Positions 1-7,552 of a stretch of 14,636 nucleotides of DNA are shown piece after piece. The notes beneath the pieces are model-generated. The model did no database searches. It worked only from the letters and a program-made list of their open reading frames with translations, and was not told where the DNA came from. How positions within the stretch are numbered: the stretch's first letter is position 1; every line of letters begins with the position of its first letter. The position numbers were made by a program, and so were the translations under genes. Source of the stretch: Baffinella frigidus (taxonomy: Eukaryota > Cryptophyceae > Cryptomonadales > Baffinellaceae); assembly GCA_026770585.1 (NCBI GenBank), contig MU646336.1, positions 217,946-232,581 of the forward strand, in the 5' to 3' direction.

Positions 1-1130
1 CCTACACCCTCAACTCCAGCCCCTAAACCCTGAAACCAACAACCTGAACCCTAAATCATGATCTCTAACTCCTAAACCCCGAACCCAAACACCTAAACCT
101 CACACCCCTAACCCTAAACCCTGAACCCGAAACACCAAACCTTGAACCATAAAACCTCAATCCTGAGCCCTAAACCCTCAACCCTGAACACTAAGCCCTC
201 ATCTCTGAACCCTCAGCCATGAACCTTTAACCCCAACTCCTAAACCCCAAAGAGGGGGTGGGAGATTGGGAAATCTCCCAGTATCCTGCGGAACAAGGGA
301 AATCATCACGTAGCCCTTGTACTGGTACGTAGGGGTGAAGCACCCCTTGCAAACCCTGAACCCTAATCCTTCACCCTAAACCCTAAACCCAGAACAATAC
401 ACCCTAAACAAAAAAAAAAACTAAACCATGCCCTACACAATGAACAATTAACTTCAACCCCAAGTACAAAACCCGAAACTCTAAACCCTGAACCCTAAAC
501 CTTAAACCCCCAACTATGAACCCTGAACCGTAAACCCTGAACCCTGAACGCCAAACCCTGAACCCTAAACCCTAACCTCCAATTCCTAAACACTACACCC
601 TACACCCTAAACCATAAACCCTGAACAATAAACTAAAACCCTCAAACCCTTAACCCTGAACCCTAGACCCTAAACTCTAAACCCTAAACCATTAGCCCTA
701 AACCCTCAACTCTAAAACCTCAACCCTCAACCATAAACCCCAAATCCCAAATCCTGAACGCTAAACCCTATGCCCTAATCCCCATATCCTGAACAATACA
801 CCCTAAGTAAACCCTAAACCGTAAACCGTAAACCGTAAACCGTAAACCGTAAACCCTAAACCCTAAACCCTAAACCCCAAACCCCAAACCCTTAATAATA
901 AACCCTCATTACGCCCCCAAAATCAAAACAAACACCCTCAACCCTAGAGCTAAAACCTAAGCTTGAAACCTAAAATCTTAACACTCATCACGAGACACGA
1001 AACCCTGAACACTCAACACTCAACATCAAACGTGCAGAATGGATTTCACGGTCTGTTGTTGTTAAACCCGAACCAACCCCTCAACCCTCAACCCTCAACC
1101 CTCAACCCGAAACCCGAAACCTGTGTAGGG
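1..1130. repeat. Degenerate telomere-like repeat tract
   Basis: Nearly the whole stretch consists of variants of the plant-type telomere heptamer, C-rich on the plus strand (CCCTAAA, CCCTGAA, CCCTCAA, CCCCAAA), with a cleaner run of CCGTAAA then CCCTAAA units at about 820-880. It is interrupted by a unique island at 251-350 and fades between 900 and 1130. No convincing gene is present; open frames here only read the repeat. Similar DNA forms the introns in the right half of the window, so this could be an intron or UTR of a gene to the left, or an interstitial telomere-like block. The degeneracy argues against an active chromosome end. Confidence 0.9.
251..350. other. Unique island with two hairpins inside the telomere-like tract
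   Basis: About 100 bp of non-repeat sequence is embedded in the heptamer array. It contains an 8-bp perfect stem with a 4-nt loop (260-279, arms GGGAGATT/AATCTCCC) and a 6-bp perfect stem with a 3-nt loop (332-346, arms GGGGTG/CACCCC). It may be a decayed exon shard or a small foldback insertion. No reading frame in it could be tied to a known family. Confidence 0.5.
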
Positions 1131-1334
1131 TTCAGGTGCGCGTCGCGATGATCACTTTTCGCTGGAAGTAATAAAGAAAAAGAAAAGTGTCCTTAGTCGT
1201 GAGCATTCCCGGTAACCGGTTTCCTCAAAAATTAAGCACACGCACCGCCCTAGGGTCCTACTGTAGGGCTGGATCTAGGAGCATAGAACCCCTCTACGGG
1301 AGGTGCGTGTTTTGCATCGCGAGCAACTCCTGTA
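1131..1334. other. No gene; flank of a palindromic element, related to 4500-4615
   Basis: No convincing coding region. The part from about 1230 to 1334 is related to about 4500-4615: both contain ACACGCACC, a roughly CCTACTGTAGG-like centre, a GGAG..AC.CCCT.TGGG/ACGGGAGG block, a GTGTTTTGCATCGCGAG or GTGTTCTTATTCGCGAG segment, and then CAACTCCTG or TAACCCCTG. It is probably another arrangement of the MITE family that starts at 1335. Confidence 0.45.
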
Positions 1335-1495
1335 CCGGGGTTCCTCGCTCACAAGAAATTGCCCCCCCCCTTGCAGCACTACAGTAGGCCTATGACCATG
1401 GCCATATGGTGGTTCAAGGTGGGGGTTCTTCTTTTGAGCGAGGCACCCCTTCGGGTTCTGAAGGGGGGGGCGTTTCCCACGAGCTAGGTACCCCA
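1335..1495. mobile_element. Degenerate palindromic MITE (compound subtype)
   Basis: The left end has GGGGTTCCTCGCTCACAAGAAA and a C-run. The centre has CTACAGTAGGCC. The right end has TTCTTTTGAGCGAGGCACCCC, followed by a further end GGCGTTTCCCACGAGCTAGGTACCCC. The whole arrangement matches the element at 6335-6482 in opposite orientation, including the linker AACCCGAAGGGG. It belongs to the same family as the cleaner copies at 5711, 7125, 7839 and 8079. It is too small to encode a transposase. Confidence 0.7.
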
Positions 1496-1702
1496 GAGAT
1501 TGAAGACATAACATTGCCGAATGTACACTCGTGTATTACCGCATCACATTTCACGGCCACCACCGCCTTTCGAGAGGAGTGTCCTGAACCACGACGTACT
1601 CAGTGATCGAATCGTGCCACAAAACTCCCACAAAGCGGGCTACGAAGGGAGTTTTGACTCTCCTGGACCATATCCGCAGGAACCGCCTATGTCCCTACGG
1701 CA
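1496..1702. repeat. Distal end of the inverted repeat; no gene
   Basis: On the minus strand, 1563-1590 reads TTCAGGACACTCCTCTCGAAAGGCGG. The same block lies just beyond the coding end of the plus-strand copy (about 3600-3623) and of the truncated third copy (about 5345-5368), with a weaker version at about 5900. It marks the shared 3' boundary of the repeated unit that carries the RING-like genes. The rest of this interval shows nothing recognisable. Confidence 0.6.
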
Positions 1703-2395
1703 TTACCTACTGTAGGTTTTATTGTTCAGTATACTCACGAAGTCCCTTCTTAACTCGCTCTGTGGCGGCGCCTCGCCCTGAAGCGCCTCCCCGTGTTTTG
1801 TTGGGCTCTTCCGCCCAGGATGTAAACCCAACCTCAGCTGGTCCCTCCTCTCTCTCTCCGCCCTGATGAGGGGGTACACATATTCACCTGGATCCAGCAT
1901 TGAAACCCGGCTAGATCCGCGGGGGATGGGGGAGAGCTGGCGCTTCCCGGAGAGTGCTGGACGCCGAAGGAGGCAACTGTCGGAGGGACGCGGAAGGAGA
2001 GAACTGTCGGAGGAACGCGATGGAGATTGTCCCTGAGAGCGATGGTGCAACGGACGATGCTGCCCTTTCGAGGAAGTGAACACGACTCGTGAAATCGGGA
2101 AGGTTGCACGTCGAATCGACGGGAGAGTTTCCATGTTGCTCAGCCGGGCGAGTAGCGCGTTGGAGCGCGCAGTCTCCTCTAACCGAGTCTGGAGGAGCTT
2201 GGCGAAGGAAGAAGTGCACGTGATGCAGAGCGCGACACACCGCCCGCACGTAAACCGCAGGTTCACTCCGCAACGTTCATGACACCGCGAACAGACGTTC
2301 GGCTTGCCCTCCTTCGCAGACCTCCCCCCGGTTGCCTCGTCCACCAGCATCACCCGCCCCCCGTCGAGTCCAACAGCCAGCATCCTCGCCAGCAC
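1703..2395 (-). CDS. RING-like Cys/His-cluster protein, left copy of an inverted pair
   Basis: This is a 230-residue open frame of unknown function. Residues 35-60 hold a cysteine cluster C-x2-C-x3-C-x7-C-x2-C-x3-C-x2-C (NVCSRCHERC then CGRCVALCITC). This spacing resembles the first six ligands of a RING-HC domain of the mahogunin/MGRN type; the final C-x2-C pair of a complete RING is not seen. A helical stretch follows (FAKLLQTRLEETARSNAL), then a Ser/Pro/Arg-rich tail. Over 49 residues around the cluster, 40 match the divergent copy at 2730-3599, and the tail also aligns (RRPALS...LDPG). The frame antisense to the cluster is less conserved between the copies, which favours this strand. A single-exon gene or a captured transposon cargo gene are both possible; E3 ubiquitin ligase activity would be only an inference. 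Confidence 0.5.
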   Translation of the reverse strand: MLARMLAVGLDGGRVMLVDEATGGRSAKEGKPNVCSRCHERCGVNLRFTCGRCVALCITCTSSFAKLLQTRLEETARSNALLARLSNMETLPSIRRATFPISRVVFTSSKGQHRPLHHRSQGQSPSRSSDSSLLPRPSDSCLLRRPALSGKRQLSPIPRGSSRVSMLDPGEYVYPLIRAERERRDQLRLGLHPGRKSPTKHGEALQGEAPPQSELRRDFVSILNNKTYSR

Positions 2396-2729
2396 ACCCG
2401 CTTCCTCCCGTTTTCTAGTCGCTGTCTAGCGACTTGGGCCACAAGGAAGGAAGGGGTTTTCATGAACTTGCGGCTCAAGGGGTCAAACCAAGGATTTACT
2501 TGCGACCCCAGGCATTGGGCCTTGTTTACTACACAATCTGGTCACTTTACTACACGTTTTGACTCGCCGAAAGGGTGTCAGCAAACTGGAAGGGTCGCAA
2601 GAAATGTTTCTTGAGGCAAAATAGACTCCTTGCTTCCAGGTTGGTGGTTGAGCCGCAAGTCAAAATCCCCTTTTCCCTTCTGCCCCACGTCCCTCTGGTG
2701 CGACTAGCAAACTCATCGAGCTTGGCGTT
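2396..2729. promoter_or_regulatory. Shared upstream region between divergent RING-like genes, partly palindromic
   Basis: The flanks just upstream of both start codons are themselves inverted copies. TTGAGCCGCAAGT, a pyrimidine-rich CCCCTT segment and GCGACTAG occur upstream of each gene (minus-strand reading of about 2410-2480; plus-strand reading of about 2650-2711). Only the central part, about 2485-2645, is unpaired. Two genes leaving in opposite directions from 334 bp suggests a bidirectional promoter, or simply the axis of an inverted duplication. No specific promoter element is recognisable. Confidence 0.4.
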
Positions 2730-3599
2730 TTGGTGAGGATGATGGCTTTTCTTGACTGCGGGCGGCGGGTGATGATGGTGGACGAGGCAACCGGGGGGAG
2801 GTCTGCGAAGGCAAAGGAGGGCATGTCAAACGTCTGTTCGCGGTGTCATGAGTGTTGCGCAGTGAACCTGCGGTTCACGTGCGGGCGGCACGTCGCGCTC
2901 TGCAACATCTGCAGCTTATCCTTCGCCAAGCTTCTCCAGACTCGGTTAGAGAAGACTGCGCGCCTCAACGCGCTTTCCACGGCCGGGCCGAAGTCGCCGC
3001 CCTTGTCAAGCGCCCGGCTGAGCAACATGGAAACTATCCCGTGGATTGCCAACCGAGCCATCTTCGTTTCCTCGGCCGGGCACCATCTTCCGGCAACATC
3101 GTCCATCCATCGTCCTGCGGGACGCCCTCCGAAAAAATCGCCATTCTCGGACGCCCCCCTCTCCCTCGGCCGGCGTCCAGCACTCTCCTCCCGGCGCCCC
3201 ATCACGGCGGGAGGCAGAGACGCGGCAGGCCTCGACCCCGGGCCTGCCAGAATGGCGAGTGTTGCGTTGTCGCAACGGAGCTCGTCGTCGATCTCCGTCT
3301 CTCCCTCTCTCCCAACGGGACGCTCGCCCCTGCTGGCGCGGAAGGAGAGAGAGACCCTCCCCTTTCGGAAAGAGAGAGAGACCCTCCCATTTGGAGAGAG
3401 AGAGAGACCCCCCCTCAAGGGCGGAGAGAGAGAGAGACCATCCCCTTTCAACACGCACGACGCGCAGGGGGCCTTACGGGCGGAGAGAGAGAGAGACCTT
3501 CCAGGTGAAAACGTTCCGCTGGGGTCGGTTCTACACCCTTGGTGGCAGGGCTTCAAAAACCCACGAGGCCGTTTTGGATGGCGGCTGCACACGTTGTGA
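2730..3599 (+). CDS. RING-like Cys/His-cluster protein with charged repeat tail, right copy
   Basis: This is a 289-residue open frame of unknown function. Residues 36-61 hold C-x2-C-x3-C-x7-C-x2-H-x3-C-x2-C (NVCSRCHECC, CGRHVALCNIC), matching the spacing of ligands 1-6 of a RING-HC domain. The His is Cys in the left copy, and the last C-x2-C pair is missing. FAKLLQTRLEKTARLNAL follows, then a Pro/Ser/Arg-rich region. Residues of about 205-245 are a low-complexity repeat based on RERETLPF, encoded by a GA-rich minisatellite. The end (GALRAERERDLPGENVPLG, HPWWQ) is closely repeated at 5105-5344. Frame conservation with the left copy across most of the length supports translation, now or recently. 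A role in ubiquitin transfer is not demonstrated. Confidence 0.5.
   Translation: MVRMMAFLDCGRRVMMVDEATGGRSAKAKEGMSNVCSRCHECCAVNLRFTCGRHVALCNICSLSFAKLLQTRLEKTARLNALSTAGPKSPPLSSARLSNMETIPWIANRAIFVSSAGHHLPATSSIHRPAGRPPKKSPFSDAPLSLGRRPALSSRRPITAGGRDAAGLDPGPARMASVALSQRSSSSISVSPSLPTGRSPLLARKERETLPFRKERETLPFGERERPPLKGGERERPSPFNTHDAQGALRAERERDLPGENVPLGSVLHPWWQGFKNPRGRFGWRLHTL
3339..3500 (+). repeat. GA-rich coding minisatellite, about 24-30 bp unit
   Basis: Five units contain GGAGAGAGAGAGACC followed by a short variable spacer (CTCCCCTTTCGG, CTCCCATTTGG, CCCCCTCAAGGGC and similar). Most unit lengths keep the frame of the host gene and give RERETLPF-like repeats. A related array with three units lies at 5119-5200 in the truncated copy; the left inverted copy lacks it. 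The array is prone to slippage, so copy number is probably polymorphic. Confidence 0.7.
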
Positions 3600-3625
3600 T
3601 TCAGGACACTCTTTTTGAGAGGCGG

Positions 3626-3770
3626 GGGCGCCTCTGCCACTCACTGTGGTAGAGTGCAGCGACTGAGGTCGTCGCACGCGCCATGAAAAGTTGATCGCAC
3701 GCGCCATTTGCCCAGCGTCTGCCTTCCGGCCGTGTTGGTATTAATGAAGGTCTCACTCGGCGCGGTCTTA
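3626..3770. repeat. Conserved 3' flank of the repeated RING-like unit
   Basis: Three blocks recur in order downstream of the third copy: CACTGTGGTAGAGTGCAGCGA with CTGAGGTCGTCGCACGCG (3642-3680, like 5481-5519), a GCGCCAT..G.CCAG..TCTGCCT block (about 3698-3724, like 5616-5640), and CCGTGTTGGTA then AAGGTCTCACTCGG (3729-3760, like 5948-5979). A direct repeat TCGCACGCGCCAT occurs at 3671 and 3694. No gene is seen. Confidence 0.55.
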
Positions 3771-4369
3771 AACTAGGTGTACCTCTGTGCACGTTCATCC
3801 AGTCCTGTATCTTCTTATGGGTTTCATCTACTTTCGATCAACACCACCCCACTGCGGACGGATTTCGTGAATAACCTTTCTGGCTTTTCCTGCTCAGATG
3901 CAACAGTACACAATGTACAGCAACTGATATTGTCAAGCAACTGATATGTTAAGGGGGAGCCTCTCTGCTCCTGTGAATAGAGCAAGACGTGGCGTTACTG
4001 TAAAGCACTGTCACACGGCTGTCACGCGGCATGCAGAGGGAGATCTTTACTCACACCAACACGACCAAGGTTGTCCTGCGTAAGGCTAAGTAGGACCATG
4101 GTACCTCTCCCACCCGTCGGATTGCGGACTCAGGTCTGTGTGCGTCAGAAAAATCTCTCTCTCCACCCCCAGCCAGTCGACTTCAGAGAGTGACGTTTGT
4201 CGACTTCAAGACCTTGTCCCGAGGTGGGCCTTGTTGACCCCACGCGCCCCCCTCCCTCTAAGTATCGCTCCCACCCCCCCTTCTAGAATGTCTGCTCCTG
4301 GGCGGGGAGGCGGCCGGAGAAGACGCGGAGGGAGCGTCCATCCCGCTGCGCGCACAAGTACGCCTGCGC
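3771..4369. other. No recognisable gene
   Basis: Short open frames only, none with a recognisable motif. Two CAACTGATAT copies lie about 20 bp apart near 3920-3947. From 4240 to 4340 the sequence is C-rich, then G-rich. Nothing here could be assigned. Confidence 0.5.
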
Positions 4370-4479
4370 CATCCGGAAAAAGCTCGTAAGGGCGACCGAC
4401 ACGGGGTACAGTGTGTGGCACAATGCGGAAGGCATGTGCGGCGCTGACGCTGGTTGTTTGGCAATAAATTACCAATCTC
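4370..4479 (+). repeat. Dispersed 110-bp repeat, copy 1
   Basis: CATCCGG..AAA..GCTCGTA, then GACACG.GGTACAGT, then GGCGCTGACGCTGGTTGTTT and ATAAATTA.CAATCTC, is repeated in the same orientation at 12265-12373. The second copy sits immediately before a 3' splice site in the SMCHD1-like gene. There are no obvious terminal inverted repeats. The family is unknown; a SINE-like or introner-like element is possible. Confidence 0.7.
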
Positions 4480-4617
4480 TCTACGCCTGCGCCTCAAGGG
4501 TTTCTCGCGAGTGAGTACACGCACCGTCCTGAGGTGCTACAGCAGGACGATCCACAGGAGAACGGGACCACCCTATGGGCGGCGTGTGTTCTTATTCGCG
4601 AGTAACCCCTGCACATG

Positions 4618-4727
4618 GGTCGGACACACCCAGTGCGCGGTTAGACACTCCGACTGCGGGGTTAGGCACGCCACGTGTGGGGTCAGATACAGAGTCGTGT
4701 GGGGCCGGACATACACATGCACGGGTC
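4618..4727. repeat. 22-bp minisatellite, five degenerate units
   Basis: Consecutive units follow the pattern G(G/T)(T/C)(T/C/A)(G/A)GACAC..., for example GGTTAGACACTCCGACTGCGG, GTTAGGCACGCCACGTGTGGG and GTCAGATACAGAGTCGTGTGG. The period is close to 22 bp, so the array does not preserve a reading frame. No gene surrounds it. Confidence 0.65.
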
Positions 4728-4771
4728 CATTGAGTGGGCAGGTGCAGGGTTTACTCAAGAATAAGGTCCCA

Positions 4772-4815
4772 GACCGACCCTAGGTCGGTCGCAGGCTCCT
4801 AGGCATATGCTCCTA
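4772..4815. repeat. Perfect 8-bp hairpin followed by a short tandem duplication
   Basis: GACCGACC-CTA-GGTCGGTC (4772-4790) is a perfect inverted repeat. It is followed by two copies of GCTCCTAGGCATA (about 4795-4821). It may be the remnant of a small foldback element; no terminator role can be inferred in a eukaryotic context. Confidence 0.5.
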
Positions 4816-5104
4816 GGCATAGGGATACCATAGGGCCCAACGGTGGTGTGGGTCCTGATGTTTCGAATGACCCCTGTACTGTGGTGTGTGTGCGTAGCTC
4901 TCAAAACCAGTTTTGTGGGCAAGTATTGAGGCAATAACAACGGTTCCCTACGAAACTTGGTGGTAGTATGAACCAGCTCTAGCCTGCGGGCTGCAAGTCT
5001 ATCTGCATAGGGTTACGAAACCTAGCCAGTTTATATATCGACTTGGTGCAACGCCTGCCGAGTGAACGCACGGGGCTGCACCCGGAAGTCCCACCGCTTC
5101 GGTT
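4816..5104. other. No recognisable gene
   Basis: Unique-looking sequence without a supported coding region. It contains no copy of the main MITE family. The right part runs into the truncated third copy of the RING-like unit without a clear boundary. Confidence 0.45.
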
Positions 5105-5376
5105 TTGTTACCCTTTCGGAGCGAGAGAGAGACCCTCCCCTTCCGGAGAGAGAGAAAGACTCTCCCTTTCGGAGAGAGAGAGAGACCGTCCCCGTTCAAC
5201 ACGCACGACTTGCAGGGGGCCTTAAGGGCGGAGCGAGACAGAGATCTTCCTGGTGAAAATGTTCCACTGGGTTTGGTGTTACACCCTTGGTGGCAGAGCA
5301 TCAACAACCCACGCCATTTGGGAGGGCGGCTGAGTGCGTCGTGATTTCAGACACTCCTCTCGAGAGGCGGTTGTGG
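5105..5376 (+). pseudogene. 5'-truncated third copy of the RING-like gene
   Basis: This corresponds to the last roughly 80 codons and the 3' end of the gene at 2730-3599, in the same orientation. The GA-rich repeat (RERETLPF), the block NTHD.QGALRAERDRDLPG with ENVPLG and LHPWWQ, and the terminal TTTCAGACACTCCTCTCGAGAGGCGG block are all present. The Cys cluster and N-terminal half are absent. The frame stays open to 5344, so truncation may be fairly recent, or a selfish repeat rather than a gene is being copied. Confidence 0.65.
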
Positions 5377-5710
5377 CCGTGCAATCGCGATTCGTGTACA
5401 ATTCGGTTGGTGTGAGGTATGCTGTGAGCCTCGGATGGACAGGTGATGAGCCTCGACGGTTGACTAATATGCCGACACTGCACCGTGGTTGAGTAAAGCG
5501 ACTGAGTTCGTCGCACGCGGGGGTCCTGCTGTGATCCGAAAGGAAGCATGGCCTTTTTGCAGGATAAGTTCCGGTGTCCGTCTAGGGAGTTAAAAGAACC
5601 TGAAGGACCTAACGGACGCGCCATGTGTCCAGTCTGCCTAGGGGAGCTCAGTCGCCCCTGGTTTCATGTCTCTTCTCAGTGAGGTGGGATTCAGATGCGA
5701 TGTGAGTGTA
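5377..5710 (+). repeat. Third-copy 3' flank interrupted by insertions
   Basis: The blocks matching 3642-3680 and 3698-3724 occur here at 5481-5519 and 5616-5640, separated by an extra segment (5541-5608) that is itself a dispersed repeat. A 44-codon frame from 5548 to 5682 starts MAFLQDKFRCP and contains CPVCLGELSRPWFH. It spans the insert junction, so it is probably fortuitous. Confidence 0.5.
5541..5608. repeat. Dispersed repeat, inverted relative to 7553-7626
   Basis: GGAAGCATGGC, TTTTGCAG, AGTTCCGGTGTCCG and a GAA...AAGGACC block match the reverse complement of 7553-7626. On the matching strand both copies open with ATG and read MAFLQ..FRCP. Confidence 0.65.
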
Positions 5711-5827
5711 CAGGGGTACCTCGCTCATGAAAAACCGCCCCCCCCCTAAGACCACCGTAGGACCCTAGGCAGAAGCCTACTGTAGGGTCCTAGGAGGGGG
5801 CGGTTTCTTATGAGCGAGGTACCCCTG
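5711..5827. mobile_element. Palindromic MITE with TA target duplication (cleanest copy)
   Basis: This 117-bp element has terminal inverted repeats CAGGGGTACCTCGCTCATGA and its complement TTATGAGCGAGGTACCCCTG, C/G-rich inner arms, and a centre of CCTAGG...CCTACTGTAGGGTCC. It is flanked by TA on both sides (5709-5710 and 5828-5829). TIR and TA duplication are as expected for a Tc1/mariner-type non-autonomous element. It is nested inside the flank of the third RING-like copy. Confidence 0.85.
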
Positions 5828-6009
5828 TAATACAAAGCACCAACGCAGCAAAGCCCTCACACGCAAGACGTGTGCATGGTTACTCGCAATACAGGACTCT
5901 CCTTTGGAGAGGCGGTGGCGTACAGGGCTTTCCGATTCGTGATACCGACCGTGTTGGTAGTAGTAAAGGTCTCACTCGGTTAATAACGGACACACTACAG
6001 AAGGCGCAC
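5828..6009. repeat. Remainder of the RING-unit flank; no gene
   Basis: A weak copy of the end block (GGACTCTCCTTTGGAGAGGCGGTGGCG, about 5901-5928) and the CCGTGTTGGTAGTAGTAAAGG block (5948-5979) continue the unit interrupted by the MITE. No coding region. Confidence 0.45.
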
Positions 6010-6080
6010 ACCTAGGACCCTACGATGGTCCTTTAGTACAGTGTAGGGGCGTGACGGCTCCTTATGAGCGAGGTTACCTT
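6010..6080. mobile_element. Partial MITE copy
   Basis: The centre (CCTAGGACCCTACGATGGTCC) and the right arm (CTCCTTATGAGCGAGGTTACC) of the family at 5711-5827 are present. The left terminal repeat is missing. Confidence 0.6.
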
Positions 6081-6334
6081 GGAACACAGGTTTCGAGCCT
6101 TCTGCCGAGCAGCTTCACGACGCTTGAAGAAACGACTGCACACTCTGTCGGAACTGTCTGGAAAACCGCAAATCGGACTTCGAAAGGATTTTGTGAATAA
6201 CCCATAAGTGAATAATGCGTAGGCCCTACGGTAGGCAATACCGTAGGGACACAGTGGAGGTCCTTACGGACAAGGTACATGTAACGGAAAGTCGTGAAGA
6301 ATCGGATCAGAAATCCCTTGGTGGCCCTCTGTGT
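6081..6334. other. No recognisable gene
   Basis: Short frames only. A short palindrome-like pair GGCCCTACGGTAGG..CCGTAGGG lies at 6222-6246. Nothing else is supported. Confidence 0.4.
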
Positions 6335-6482
6335 GGCTCGCTCGTGGGAACGCCTCCCCCTTGGGAACCCGAAGGGGCGCCTCGCTCAGAAGAAGCCCCC
6401 CCTTCTAGAACATCGTAGGGCCCAGGTCACAGGCCTACTGTACTTTTATGGGGGGCAATTTATTGTGAGCGAGGAACCCCGG
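6335..6482. mobile_element. Palindromic MITE (compound subtype)
   Basis: CTCGTGGGAACGCC, AACCCGAAGGGGCGCCTCGCTC, AGAAG, a central GGCCTACTGTA, then GGGGGGCAATTTATTGTGAGCG and AGGAACCCCGG. It matches the reverse complement of the element at 1335-1495 throughout, including the internal AACCCGAAGGGG linker, so this compound form is a propagating subtype. Confidence 0.7.
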
Positions 6483-6915
6483 TACAAGGCTTACTCGTTT
6501 ATAAGGTACCACTCACAAGGTACTCACCCAACATTGAGTTGTTCTTTATAAATCAAGGACCGCACACCGACCGCTTTGTGGCGTTCCTTAATTTGTACTG
6601 ATATTGTGTAACGGTTTCCGTTGCACAGTTCAAAATTTATGGACCGCGCACCAACCGTGTTTCGCTGACCTTAATAAATAAAAGCCCCCCACCCACCGTC
6701 GTCAAAAAAGCTGTTTCTTATGCTCGAGTAAGTTTGGTTCAGGAGTTGTGCGTGATTCAAACCACGCACCTCTCCTCGGGTGGTCCTTTGCACCCTAGAG
6801 CGGAGCGTGTCCTTAATTTCGAGGAACCCCGGTACAGGGGTTGCTCACGACAAAAGAACACTTTCAATATTGTTATCACTTCCAGTCTAGCGAAAAAAGA
6901 TTCTCAGGACACGCT
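6483..6915. repeat. Direct 84-bp-spaced repeat and MITE relic; no gene
   Basis: GGACCGCACACCGACCG.. CCTTAAT.. (6557-6591) recurs as GGACCGCGCACCAACCG.. CCTTAAT.. (6641-6677). At about 6815-6845 a relic MITE end reads CGAGGAACCCCGGTACAGGGG, like the right end at 6470-6486 and the inverse of 1316-1345. No supported coding region. Confidence 0.5.
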
Positions 6916-6946
6916 TACACCCTACACCCTAAACCACGAACCTGCA
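6916..6946. repeat. Short telomere-like patch
   Basis: About four units (ACACCCTACACCCTAAACC) of the CCCTACA/CCCTAAA type lie among unrelated sequence, the only such patch between 1.1 and 9.2 kb. Confidence 0.6.
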
Positions 6947-7008
6947 CCACTTTCATACCAGGTTTCGCCGAGAGACTAGGAGTCCTCGTTCATCGATGCA
7001 GCTTTCTA

Positions 7009-7123
7009 GTTCTGCCTGAGTTTTATTCTGGCTCGTCCTAAAGGCTTTCTGTTTGCCCTTTTGTACTGAATTTTTGCTCTTAAATACTTTCAAGGACAGG
7101 CCAGAATAAACTCAGGCAGAGCT
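7009..7123. mobile_element. Foldback element abutting a MITE
   Basis: The left arm at about 7009-7039 (CTGCCTGAGTTTTATTCTGG, CGTCCT) and right arm at about 7093-7123 (AGGACAGGCCAGAATAAACT CAGGCAG) are near-perfect inverted repeats of about 30 bp around a 53-bp loop. The right arm ends at the TA bordering the MITE at 7125. Confidence 0.65.
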
Positions 7124-7124
7124 A

Positions 7125-7244
7125 CAGGGGTACTTCGCTCATGAGAAAACGCCCCTCCCCCAGGACCTCCATAGGGCCCTATGTTTAGGCCTGCTGTAGC
7201 GCCCTAGGAGGAGGAGGCGCTTTCTTATGAGCGAGGTACCCCTG
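7125..7244. mobile_element. Palindromic MITE
   Basis: This 120-bp element runs from CAGGGGTACTTCGCTCATGA to TTATGAGCGAGGTACCCCTG, with a centre of CCCTATG...GGCCTGCTGTAG. The left flank is TA and the right flank TG, a decayed target duplication. Confidence 0.8.
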
Positions 7245-7552
7245 TGCCCTTTTGCAGGCTTGCTCTGAGCGCCAGCGTCCCACCAATCCTCACGGTGAGA
7301 CCAAATCAACGAAAACCTTTTATCCATTTTACCTTGAGAGCACCTTGAATTCGAGGTGCTGACAAAAAAGAATTTCTTTAAAACTCCCATTCTCAGGGCT
7401 GTGGGAGTTGAAAAGGTGTTTTGCAGAAAAGTCGAAATCAAAAGTCGAAATCAACAATTTGGTCCCCCCGTGAGGGCTGGTGGTCCCATCATGTTTGCTG
7501 ACGCGGTCTTCGATTCCGCGTCTCCTGAGGTCACTTGCTTCTCCCCCTTTTT
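7245..7552. other. No recognisable gene
   Basis: Overlapping open frames on both strands without any recognisable motif. A direct repeat AAAAGTCGAAATCA occurs at about 7427-7453. Confidence 0.4.

Larger units (their letters stand above)
1563..3625. repeat. Large imperfect inverted repeat carrying the two RING-like genes
   Basis: The arms are about 1563-2480 (minus orientation) and about 2645-3625 (plus orientation), with a centre near 2485-2645. The arms share upstream sequence, the Cys-cluster coding region, parts of the tail and the terminal TTCAGGACACTC...GAGAGGCGG block. The match is patchy in the 3' half: the GA-rich minisatellite is present only on the right. This is an old inverted duplication, or a foldback-type element whose cargo is the RING-like gene. 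Confidence 0.6.

Noticed and set aside
1-900. True chromosome end
   Set aside because: Heptamers are heavily mutated, mixed in type and interrupted by unique sequence; a real telomere would be near-perfect.
2846-3640. 264-codon minus-strand frame opposite the RING-like gene
   Set aside because: Also partly conserved between copies, but around the Cys cluster the plus-strand protein is better conserved (about 82% against about 74%) and carries the regular ligand spacing.
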